From: Paracoccaceae bacterium
Lineage (GTDB): Bacteria > Pseudomonadota > Alphaproteobacteria > Rhodobacterales > Rhodobacteraceae
Assembly: GCA_004566265.1 (NCBI GenBank)
Contig: SPLB01000052.1
Location: 1-5,768 of the forward strand
Direction of reading: 5' to 3'
Length of the DNA stretch: 5,768 bases
Shown here one piece after another: positions 1-5,571 of this stretch (its first letter is position 1; each line of letters opens with the position of its first letter). The notes below the pieces were generated by a model. It searched no databases and was not told where the DNA came from. It saw only the letters and a program-made list of their open reading frames with translations. The position numbers and the translations under genes were made by a program.

Positions 1-1
1 A

Positions 2-343
2 TTTTTGCTGGTGGTGGGGGCCGCGTCGCTCTGGTGCGGCTTGCGGCTCTGGCAGGCCACCGCCCATACCATTGAGCTCACCACCACGGAGCTGCGCTGC
101 ACCGATGGCACCCTGATTGCGCGGGTCGAAGATCTGGATAACATCGACCGGGGTTTCTTTGCGTTCAAACCCTCAAACGGGTTTGTGCTGCGCAGCAAAA
201 GACCTGCGGCGCGCGCGTGGTACCCCGGTCTTTGGTGGCGCATGGGCCGTCGCATTGGGGTCGGTGGTGTCACACCAGGCCAGCAGGGCAAAACCATGTC
301 CGAAATCCTCGCCGCCATGATGGCAGGGATCGATCCTCAGTAG
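2..343 (+). CDS. Hypothetical membrane-associated protein, 5'-truncated by window edge
   Basis: The frame is open from the first complete codon at the left edge to a TAG stop at 341-343, so the true start probably lies outside the window; the first start-like codon inside is a TTG at position 5, with no visible ribosome-binding site. The visible ~113 residues begin with a hydrophobic stretch rich in Leu, Val, Trp and Ala that looks like the end of a transmembrane helix. A soluble part follows with alternating short strands (IELTTTELRCTDGTLIARVEDL) broken by a Trp-rich patch (WYPGLWWRMG) and ends in a probable amphipathic helix near the C-terminus. This pattern of helix then beta-rich domain recalls small bacterial PH-like membrane proteins, but I do not recognise the family and assign no function. 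It is convergent with the Tad operon and unlikely to be part of it. Confidence 0.6.
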   Translation, partial: FLLVVGAASLWCGLRLWQATAHTIELTTTELRCTDGTLIARVEDLDNIDRGFFAFKPSNGFVLRSKRPAARAWYPGLWWRMGRRIGVGGVTPGQQGKTMSEILAAMMAGIDPQ

Positions 344-370
344 GCGCCTCCATGCCCTCCATGCCCGTGG

Positions 371-411
371 GACAAAAACCGTCGGCCGGTCGAGGGGCGG
401 TGGCTTTTGTC
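371..411. terminator. Hairpin between convergent genes, likely terminator of the Tad operon
   Basis: Left arm 371-384 (GACAAAAACCGTCG) pairs with right arm 398-411 (CGGTGGCTTTTGTC): seven base pairs, one A-C mismatch at 378/404, then six more pairs including two G-T wobbles, around a 13-base loop. Read on the minus strand, the GC-rich part of the stem is followed by TTTTTGTC, which fits an intrinsic terminator, and it begins about 15 bases beyond the TAA of the last Tad gene. On the plus strand the stem is followed by only four T, so termination of the left-hand gene is weaker. No transcript data are available. Confidence 0.55.
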
Positions 412-426
412 GGTCATAGCCGCCGC

Positions 427-1053
427 TTATGGCGTTGCATCTTCGGTGCCATCGTCATGCACCGGACCATCCGAGGTCCGCATGCCTTCAAAAATTACCT
501 GTCCTGCGAAACGGGGCCGGGTGAAGACAAAGTTGTAGAGGTTGAAATTGTCCAGGCCCACGTTAAACACTGGAAGCAAGTTGTTCCAAGTCTCCACAAG
601 GATCACGCGTTCCTGGTCCGGCAGCACGGGCAGGTTTTCGGCCACGGTATTGATGGTGTCATTGTTCCAAACTTCCAACCCCGCGCCGCGCTCAACTGAC
701 CAGTCCACGCCGTACGACTTGTTTGCTTCATCCCAGTAGACTGCGGAAATCCGCATAGACACATCGCGGGTGTCGCGGGTCATGGCCTGGGTCAGAAGGT
801 ACATATTGTCCATGTAGACGTCATCCAGGGTCGCGGTTTCCCGCGAAACCAGATCAGAGATCGTATAGGCCGCCTTAATGCTGATACTTTCCTGACGGAA
901 GGCGTCATAAAGCGTGAAAATCGCGGCGAACATCGCGAGAAGCAGCGGAAGGTAGAAGGCCGATTCGATTGCAACAGAGCCTGCCTCGTCGCGGCGGAAG
1001 CGGTCGAGGGCGGAGCGCAGCCCAAAGGGCGGGGCAAAACATATCTCAGTCAT
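427..1053 (-). CDS. TadF/TadE-like pseudopilin of the Tad (Flp) pilus system
   Basis: A 208-residue protein with a short basic cytoplasmic N-terminus, the segment DEAGSVAIESAF at about residues 22-33, one hydrophobic helix (about 31-49) and a soluble extracytoplasmic remainder. Gly25 followed by Glu30 gives Gly at -1 and Glu at +5, the signature of a class of prepilin-peptidase substrates; in the Tad system the TadE and TadF pseudopilins are matured this way by TadV. A typical TadE has Phe after the Glu; here it is Ser, which together with gene order suggests the TadF-like member, though the TadE/TadF distinction is not firm. The predicted role is a minor pilin that helps assemble or prime the pilus fibre. 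The ATG lies 3 bp beyond the preceding gene's TAA; the nearest Shine-Dalgarno (AGGAG, complement of 1066-1070) is 12 bases away, inside that gene, so coupled translation is likely. It is last in the operon and followed by a hairpin. Confidence 0.8.
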   Translation of the reverse strand: MTEICFAPPFGLRSALDRFRRDEAGSVAIESAFYLPLLLAMFAAIFTLYDAFRQESISIKAAYTISDLVSRETATLDDVYMDNMYLLTQAMTRDTRDVSMRISAVYWDEANKSYGVDWSVERGAGLEVWNNDTINTVAENLPVLPDQERVILVETWNNLLPVFNVGLDNFNLYNFVFTRPRFAGQVIFEGMRTSDGPVHDDGTEDATP

Positions 1054-1056
1054 CTT

Positions 1057-1605
1057 TTATTGTGGCTCCTGAACAAAAATGGACGAGGCGAGGACATTGA
1101 CACGACCGTCGCCGTCTTTGATCAGATCGGCACCAAGGCCAATATGCGGAAAGACCGGGTTAAAGCTCTGGCAAGCGCGCAGGAACATCAGCTCGTTGCT
1201 GTCGCCATTGACGAATGTCACCACCGGATCGACCTCCTCCACCGAGTCGATGCAGTCCGGTGTTTGCGGCAGAATGATCGGTGCATAGGGATCCAGCTGC
1301 ACCATCTCTAACTTCAGCTCCGTGCTGCAGTTGTTGATCAGGATCGAGCGTTCACAAATCTTGTCGCGGATCTGGTCATGCTGCCAGTCCGCGCCCGTGC
1401 CCAGACGGATGTCACGCACGGTCAGATCCAGCGCTCGATCCAGAAAGGTCTGGCGTACCGTGATCAGACCCATTTCGATAGACGAGGCCAGGATAAGGAA
1501 CATCAGCGGCACGATGATGACGAACTCGACGGTGACATTGCCCTCGGTGGCGCGCTGAAAGCGGCACAATGCGGCTGCGGCGCGGAGCTTGGACACGCGT
1601 ATCAT
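1057..1605 (-). CDS. tadE: TadE-like pseudopilin of the Tad (Flp) pilus system
   Basis: A 182-residue protein with the classic TadE start: a basic N-terminus, then EGNVTVEFVIIVPLMFLIL at about residues 21-39. Gly22 and Glu27 (-1 and +5), followed by Phe28, match the Gly-x4-Glu-Phe cleavage motif recognised by the Tad prepilin peptidase TadV, predicting a mature protein starting at Asn23. The hydrophobic helix is roughly 28-49; the rest is extracytoplasmic and has several cysteines (84, 93, 118, 145) that could form disulfides in the periplasm. TadE proteins are minor pilins needed for Tad pilus assembly. Its ATG overlaps the TGA of the upstream VWA gene as ATGA (1602-1605), and a GAGG (complement of 1614-1617) sits 8 bases upstream, so translation is probably coupled. 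Length and architecture are normal for the family. Confidence 0.85.
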   Translation of the reverse strand: MIRVSKLRAAAALCRFQRATEGNVTVEFVIIVPLMFLILASSIEMGLITVRQTFLDRALDLTVRDIRLGTGADWQHDQIRDKICERSILINNCSTELKLEMVQLDPYAPIILPQTPDCIDSVEEVDPVVTFVNGDSNELMFLRACQSFNPVFPHIGLGADLIKDGDGRVNVLASSIFVQEPQ

Positions 1606-3386
1606 TCGGTCAGCCTCAACTGGCGAATTGTGGAGGCGATATTGGCGAAGGCGTCCTTAATCTCGAGCCCTTCAACATCGTAATAATGTGCATCAGAGCT
1701 GGCGCAGTCTTCCAACACGGCTTGACCATCTGACGGCGCTTCAAAGCCGATGGTAAAGACCACAATACCTTTGTCCTTAGCCGCTTCACAGATTGCACGG
1801 GTGCGGGCGTCCTTGGTCGAAGTTCCATGGGAGGCGCGGGCTTTGTGCCACCATTTTTGCTTCGCCGCGTTCCGGGACATCCATTCGTCGGCAAGTTCGC
1901 TGAACATGTAACGCAGCGATGTTTCGGCAAAGAGATCTTCATAGGTCAGATTCTCCAGATCGTTCGACTTCACCTCGTTGTAGGTATAGCCCGCGTAGCA
2001 GCCACCACCGTAATAGTAGCTGGTGCAGATAAACGTAGAGCTGTTTTGCTGCCCGTGTGGGTGGTCTGACCAGATGTCTACATTGTGCCAGTAGTAGCGG
2101 TCGTTGTCTTCATCATGGGACGAATACACATCTGCGTCGTGATCGAACCAGATGCCAGATTCGCCCACGCGGTAGTCATTTTTCAGAACGTACTGGCTGG
2201 TGTTCTGCCCGTCGGTCATGAGCACGACAACCTTCATGGTTTCGGTTTCCTGATAGGGCACGGGGCGGTCCTTGAACCGGGGGGCAATCACGTCTGCATG
2301 GGTCTGCGACACCGCACTGACCTGTGGCTGGATCGAGGGATCCAGCAGCGCCACACCCCATTTCATCCCCAGATCCAGCGAGGTGTTCTCGCCCGGTGTG
2401 AATGCTTCGATGTAGTCCTGCATCTTGGTCACATTGTCTTCGAACAGCAGTGCAGTGCGGGCGGGGGCATCACCGTGAATGGTGCAGGTTGGCCTGTCGA
2501 CATTGCGGCTATCATCGGTCCTGAAATCGGTGGTGGTCCAGACAGAAAACGGCATTGTGCGCTGGTATTTCTGATCCGACGACAGGGCCGTGGTGTTGAA
2601 GTCTGACGCCTGGAAATTTACACAGTTGGTGTAATCCCAGCCACGCGCGTCAGACCGTGCCTTAGCCTCGGCGGCGGCGCTGGCATAAGCGTCGGGTAGC
2701 CCATGGCCGATCTCGACGTCGAATTCATCGAGAAAATCCTGCGGCATTGCCACCTGTGTGGAGTAGGGCACAATAGAGATCGACAAATTGCCGTCTTCGG
2801 TGTTCTTTTCCATCGTCTCGACAAACTCTTTTGCCGCAAGTTTGAGGTTCGGTAAGCGGTTGTTGTTGCCCATCGAACCAGACACATCCAAAACCAAGGA
2901 GATCTCGACTTTACCGATGCTTTCAATCGCGACCGAATGCGCGGTCAGCGGCAGCTGTTGATCCGATCCGGTAAAGTTGAGCCACAGATTATTGAACCCC
3001 ATGTTCACATCTGCGGTCACCTTTTTTGAACTGGGCCGCACCGCGCCTTCGGGCAGGGCTTCTACCACGGGATCTTGGTAGTATTCCTCAAGTCCGGCTT
3101 TGGATAGGTAGTCCAAAACCACCTCGGCCGGGGGGCGCGGCTGGTCCAGATCCGTGGCGGCCAGCACCGCACGGTCAAGTGTGTTCTGTAACCAGGCCCG
3201 GTCCCGTTCGTGACGCACCAGATCCATTCCCAGACCGTTGATCACAAGCATGGTCATCAGCAAAAAAATGAAGGGGGCAGCCAGAACACCGTCATCAGCG
3301 GTCTTGAAGCTGCGCAAAACGCGGCCTGACCGCACAGCAAGCCGCCGGGACGCGCGTGCGGTGAATCTTTTCAATCTGCCGTTCAT
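1602..3386 (-). CDS. tadG: TadG-like pilus assembly protein with von Willebrand factor A domain
   Basis: A 594-residue protein from the ATG at 3386. The frame stays open for 81 further codons upstream, but this start is preferred because GGGAAGG lies 6 bases upstream and the basic N-terminus plus helix then sit where the family has them. Residues about 34-58 are a membrane helix, followed by the typical Tad segment LQNTLDRAVLAATDLDQP (66-83). A VWA domain starts near residue 159; its metal-ion-dependent adhesion site looks complete: D167-x-S169-x-S171, a plausible Thr335, and Asp392 in LMTDGQN. Unlike the two following proteins it lacks Glu at +5 after Gly33, so it is not an obvious prepilin-peptidase substrate, as usual for TadG. 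A Tyr/Asp/His-rich insert occupies 404-470. The C-terminal part (ICEAAKDKGIVVFTIGFEAP, then a C-A-S-S and a terminal QLRL) is characteristic. It probably sits in the envelope as an adhesin or pilus-anchoring component. First gene of the operon. Confidence 0.85.
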   Translation of the reverse strand: MNGRLKRFTARASRRLAVRSGRVLRSFKTADDGVLAAPFIFLLMTMLVINGLGMDLVRHERDRAWLQNTLDRAVLAATDLDQPRPPAEVVLDYLSKAGLEEYYQDPVVEALPEGAVRPSSKKVTADVNMGFNNLWLNFTGSDQQLPLTAHSVAIESIGKVEISLVLDVSGSMGNNNRLPNLKLAAKEFVETMEKNTEDGNLSISIVPYSTQVAMPQDFLDEFDVEIGHGLPDAYASAAAEAKARSDARGWDYTNCVNFQASDFNTTALSSDQKYQRTMPFSVWTTTDFRTDDSRNVDRPTCTIHGDAPARTALLFEDNVTKMQDYIEAFTPGENTSLDLGMKWGVALLDPSIQPQVSAVSQTHADVIAPRFKDRPVPYQETETMKVVVLMTDGQNTSQYVLKNDYRVGESGIWFDHDADVYSSHDEDNDRYYWHNVDIWSDHPHGQQNSSTFICTSYYYGGGCYAGYTYNEVKSNDLENLTYEDLFAETSLRYMFSELADEWMSRNAAKQKWWHKARASHGTSTKDARTRAICEAAKDKGIVVFTIGFEAPSDGQAVLEDCASSDAHYYDVEGLEIKDAFANIASTIRQLRLTE

Positions 3387-3392
3387 TTGAAA

Positions 3393-3399
3393 CCTTCCC
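3393..3399 (-). promoter_or_regulatory. Ribosome-binding site that sets the tadG start
   Basis: On the minus strand GGGAAGG is placed 6 bases before the ATG at 3386. This is a strong, well-spaced Shine-Dalgarno and is the main reason for choosing this start over the ATG at 3629. Confidence 0.65.
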
Positions 3400-3452
3400 A
3401 GCAGGCGCCGATACAGAGCAAAAGGCGCCGAGCGCACGAACGCGGTCTGGCG

Positions 3453-3467
3453 GTAACCATTCGTTGA
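3453..3467. promoter_or_regulatory. Candidate CtrA-like binding site upstream of tadG
   Basis: GTAA-CCATTCG-TTGA matches 6 of 8 fixed positions of the alphaproteobacterial CtrA consensus TTAA-N7-TTAA, with the exact 7-base spacing. It lies about 67-81 bases upstream of the tadG start. CtrA controls pilus and motility genes in several alphaproteobacteria, so the location is sensible, but two mismatches make this only a candidate. Confidence 0.25.
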
Positions 3468-3701
3468 GAAAGGCGGCGGAACTTGGTCATTTTTGCGCTC
3501 AAAGGCGCGCTTTTCCCTTGCATTTGAGGTGAATGCGAGGGACCGGCCTTTCCGGATGTTAACTTGAAGACACGCCTTCCAGATTTCCAGAAAGTGATTC
3601 TTGGGACCGTTGAACGGCCGATAGGTCAAAAGTTTTTTGTTTGCTTAAAAAATAATCTAGGTGCCCTGAAGGAAGTTTGCGTAATACTACAGGTTGTGAA
3701 C

Positions 3702-3718
3702 CCTTGAGTCGTTCAAGG
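3702..3718 (+). promoter_or_regulatory. Small hairpin or operator in the glutamate dehydrogenase leader
   Basis: CCTTGA (3702-3707) and TCAAGG (3713-3718) are perfect inverted repeats around a 5-base loop. The right arm includes most of AAGGA (3715-3719), which could act as the ribosome-binding site of the mini-ORF at 3724. As RNA it could mask that site; as DNA it could be a dimeric repressor operator. Neither role is shown by the sequence alone. Confidence 0.3.
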
Positions 3719-3723
3719 ACCAA

Positions 3724-3735
3724 ATGGAGCCGTAA
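3724..3735 (+). other. Three-codon upstream ORF (Met-Glu-Pro-stop) abutting the gdh start
   Basis: ATG GAG CCG TAA ends immediately before the dehydrogenase ATG at 3736, in the same frame. It has its own possible Shine-Dalgarno, AAGGA at 3715-3719, 4 bases upstream, and its GAG codon carries the GGAG used for the dehydrogenase. It may be a leader for translational coupling or simply a by-product of the ribosome-binding site. Confidence 0.25.
3726..3729 (+). promoter_or_regulatory. Ribosome-binding site of glutamate dehydrogenase
   Basis: GGAG is followed by a 6-base spacer (CCGTAA) and the ATG at 3736. An in-frame TAA at 3733-3735 blocks any upstream start, so this start is well determined. 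Confidence 0.7.
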
Positions 3736-5166
3736 ATGAGCAGCATCAATGAGCCGAGTTTCCGTGAAAGTGTAGACCTTATGTTCAACCGGGCCGTATC
3801 CCTTATGGATCTGCCGCCTGGGCTCGAGGAGAAGATCCGTGTCTGCAACGCGACCTATACTGTGCGCTTTGGTGTGCGTTTGCGCGGTGAGATCAGGACT
3901 TTCACCGGGTATCGCTCTGTTCATTCCGAACATATGGAACCGGTCAAAGGCGGTATCCGCTATTCAATGGGTGTGAACCAGGACGAGGTCGAAGCGCTCG
4001 CTGCCCTGATGACCTACAAATGTGCGCTTGTTGAGGCGCCTTTTGGCGGCTCCAAGGGGGGGCTGTGCATTGATCCTCGCGAATATGAAGAGCATGAGCT
4101 GGAGTTGATCACCCGCCGTTTTGCTTACGAACTGGCGAAACGCGACCTGATCAACCCCTCCCAGAATGTGCCCGCGCCCGACATGGGCACCGGTGAACGC
4201 GAGATGGCCTGGATCGCGGACCAATACCAGCGCATGAACACCACCGACATCAACGGTAAGGCCTGCGTCACCGGGAAACCGCTGAACGCTGGCGGTATCG
4301 CCGGCCGTGTCGAAGCCACCGGTCGCGGCGTGCAATATGCGCTCAGAGAATTCTTCCGATACGAAGAAGACACCGCCAAAGCCGGTCTTTCCGGCACGCT
4401 CGATGGCAAGCGCGTCGTGGTACAGGGTTTGGGGAATGTGGGATATCACGCGGCCAAGTTCCTGGCCGAGGACGATGGCTCCGTGATCACCGGTGTGATT
4501 GAACGCGACGGTGCAATTGTTGATGACACAGGCATCAATGCCGATGAGTTGCGCAACTGGATCATGGCCCATGGCGGCGTGAAGGGCTATCCGCACGGCA
4601 CCTATGTGGAAGACGGCGCGAAGGTTCTGGAACAGGCGTGTGACATCCTGATCCCGGCGGCGCTTGAGGGTGTGATCAACCTCTCCAACGCAGATCGCGT
4701 CAAAGCGCCGCTGATCATTGAGGCCGCAAACGGCCCTGTGACCGCGGGCGCTGATGAGATTCTGCGGGACAAAGGCTGTGTCATCATCCCCGACATGTAC
4801 GCAAACGCCGGCGGTGTGACCGTGTCCTACTTTGAGTGGGTGAAAAACCTTTCCCACATCCGCTTTGGTCGCATGCAGCGCCGTCAGGAAGAAGCGCGCC
4901 ACCAGCTGGTCGTCGATCAGCTCGAAACGCTGTCGGACAGCCTGGGTGAGAAATGGTCGCTTGATCCCATGTTCAAGGAGCAATACCTCCGGGGCGCGGG
5001 TGAACTTGAGCTGGTGCGTTCGGGTCTGGATGACACCATGCGCACGGCGTATCAGTCCATGCGCAAAGTCTGGCACGAACGCGATGATGTCCAAGACCTG
5101 CGCACCGCAGCCTATTTGGTCTCGATCGAAAAAGTGGCCTCGAGCTACCGTGCCAAAGGTCTTTGA
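3736..5166 (+). CDS. gdhA: Glutamate dehydrogenase (Glu/Leu/Phe/Val dehydrogenase family)
   Basis: A 476-residue cytoplasmic enzyme that interconverts glutamate with 2-oxoglutarate and ammonium using NAD(P). The N-terminal substrate domain contains PVKGGIRY (Lys71), TYKCALVEAPFGGSKGG with Lys95 and the catalytic Lys107, and VPAPDMGTGEREMAW with Asp149. VTGKPLNAGGIAGRVEATGRG (from about 178) leads into the Rossmann domain, with dinucleotide motif GLGNVG at 231-236 and Glu256 after the second strand. An acidic residue there usually favours NAD or permits dual use, so coenzyme choice is uncertain. The late motifs SYFEWVKN (364-371) and DLRTAAYLV (454-462) are typical; 82 residues lie between them, longer than I remember for short bacterial GDHs and resembling the antenna-bearing animal enzyme. 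The motif set resembles animal mitochondrial GDH and argues for glutamate rather than leucine or phenylalanine as substrate. It is monocistronic, with a strong terminator 17 bases after the stop. Confidence 0.93.
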   Translation: MSSINEPSFRESVDLMFNRAVSLMDLPPGLEEKIRVCNATYTVRFGVRLRGEIRTFTGYRSVHSEHMEPVKGGIRYSMGVNQDEVEALAALMTYKCALVEAPFGGSKGGLCIDPREYEEHELELITRRFAYELAKRDLINPSQNVPAPDMGTGEREMAWIADQYQRMNTTDINGKACVTGKPLNAGGIAGRVEATGRGVQYALREFFRYEEDTAKAGLSGTLDGKRVVVQGLGNVGYHAAKFLAEDDGSVITGVIERDGAIVDDTGINADELRNWIMAHGGVKGYPHGTYVEDGAKVLEQACDILIPAALEGVINLSNADRVKAPLIIEAANGPVTAGADEILRDKGCVIIPDMYANAGGVTVSYFEWVKNLSHIRFGRMQRRQEEARHQLVVDQLETLSDSLGEKWSLDPMFKEQYLRGAGELELVRSGLDDTMRTAYQSMRKVWHERDDVQDLRTAAYLVSIEKVASSYRAKGL

Positions 5167-5183
5167 CCCGCGCAGAAAAACCG

Positions 5184-5210
5184 AAATGGCGTCCCTTTGG
5201 GCGCCATTTT
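5184..5210. terminator. Bidirectional intrinsic terminator between gdhA and the SMR gene
   Basis: AAATGGCG (5184-5191) pairs perfectly with CGCCATTT (5202-5209); a T-G wobble and two C-G pairs extend the stem inward to a CTTT loop (5195-5198). On the plus strand the stem ends in TTTTGATTT; on the minus strand it is followed by TTTCGGTTTTT (complement of 5176-5186). It lies 17 bases after the gdhA stop and only 4 bases beyond the SMR stop (5214), so it can end both convergent transcripts. Confidence 0.85.
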
Positions 5211-5213
5211 GAT

Positions 5214-5531
5214 TTACGTTGTCAGCTTAAGCCCTACCGCACCTAAAAGGATCATCGACATAAAGCCATAGTTCACGACCGACAGCCTGTCGCCAAACAG
5301 CAGCGCGCCCAGAATGCTGACGCCGACGATCCCCACACCTGCCCAGATTGCATAGACTACGCCCACAGGCAGCACCTTCAGGGCTGGGGCCAGCGCCCAA
5401 AAACACGCGGAGTACAGGCCGATCGACACTAGCCCCCAGTGCCACTTCTCAAAGCCTGCCGACAGTTTCAGCGCCAGGGTGGCGCAAATTTCCAGGCAAA
5501 TGGCACCCATTAAATAAACCCATGCGCTCAT
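5214..5531 (-). CDS. Small multidrug resistance (SMR) transporter, EmrE/Qac type
   Basis: A 105-residue inner-membrane protein with four hydrophobic segments (about 4-22, 33-51, 57-77 and 86-103), the normal SMR size. Members work as dual-topology dimers exchanging protons for cationic, often quaternary ammonium, compounds. The key residues fall at exactly EmrE's positions: Glu14 (proton and substrate site, in CLEICATLALK), Tyr40, Tyr60 and Trp63 in PVGVVYAIWAGVG. The first helix resembles Qac/EmrE rather than guanidinium exporters (Gdx/SugE), which carry a Trp just after the Glu; the C-terminal GLKL is somewhat SugE-like, so substrate type is not settled. The frame is open upstream to the window edge, but this ATG is chosen because GAGGG lies 6 bases before it and the protein then begins as SMR proteins do. 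It appears monocistronic; a partner SMR gene, as in paired systems, is not present here. Confidence 0.88.
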   Translation of the reverse strand: MSAWVYLMGAICLEICATLALKLSAGFEKWHWGLVSIGLYSACFWALAPALKVLPVGVVYAIWAGVGIVGVSILGALLFGDRLSVVNYGFMSMILLGAVGLKLTT

Positions 5532-5537
5532 GGCGGA

Positions 5538-5542
5538 CCCTC
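5538..5542 (-). promoter_or_regulatory. Ribosome-binding site that sets the SMR start
   Basis: GAGGG on the minus strand is 6 bases before the ATG at 5531. It supports the 105-residue SMR form over a 157-residue version starting at 5687, whose extra N-terminus is hydrophilic and unlike the family. Confidence 0.6.
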
Positions 5543-5546
5543 GGAC

Positions 5547-5571
5547 GTTAGAGATTTTCAGCTGTGTTAGA
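5547..5571. repeat. Direct repeat GTTAGA x2 in the SMR leader
   Basis: GTTAGA occurs at 5547-5552 and 5566-5571, starts 19 bases apart, close to two helical turns, 16-40 bases upstream of the SMR start. A CAGCTG palindrome (5559-5564) lies between them. It may be a regulator site; chance is also possible for a 6-mer. Confidence 0.25.

Larger units (their letters stand above)
3387..3735. promoter_or_regulatory. Divergent intergenic control region between tadG and glutamate dehydrogenase
   Basis: These 349 bases separate two divergently transcribed genes and must hold both promoters. Visible elements are: a degenerate CtrA-like box at 3453-3467 (GTAA-N7-TTGA); a GTTAAC palindrome at 3558-3563; an 11-base perfect palindrome CCGTTGAACGG at 3607-3617; an AT-rich block at about 3628-3660, standing out from GC-rich surroundings, with TAATCT (3653-3658) as a possible plus-strand -10; TAATAC at 3682-3687 as another possible -10; and a hairpin plus mini-ORF just before the dehydrogenase start. 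No convincing -35/-10 pair could be fixed for either direction. The minus-strand frame is open across 3387-3629, but I consider this a chance extension of tadG. Confidence 0.5.

Noticed and set aside
217..699. 160-codon plus-strand frame bridging the left gene and the tadF-like gene
   Set aside because: It overlaps two better-supported genes in other frames, crosses the terminator hairpin, and shows no family features.
2085..2606. 173-codon plus-strand frame inside tadG
   Set aside because: Antisense shadow of the VWA gene, no ribosome-binding site and no coherent protein motif beyond hydrophobic stretches created by complementing acidic codons.
3964..5094. 376-codon open frame on the minus strand opposite gdhA
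   Set aside because: It lies entirely antisense to a strongly supported enzyme gene. Long antisense frames are expected opposite GC-rich genes with biased third positions, and its translation shows no recognisable domain.
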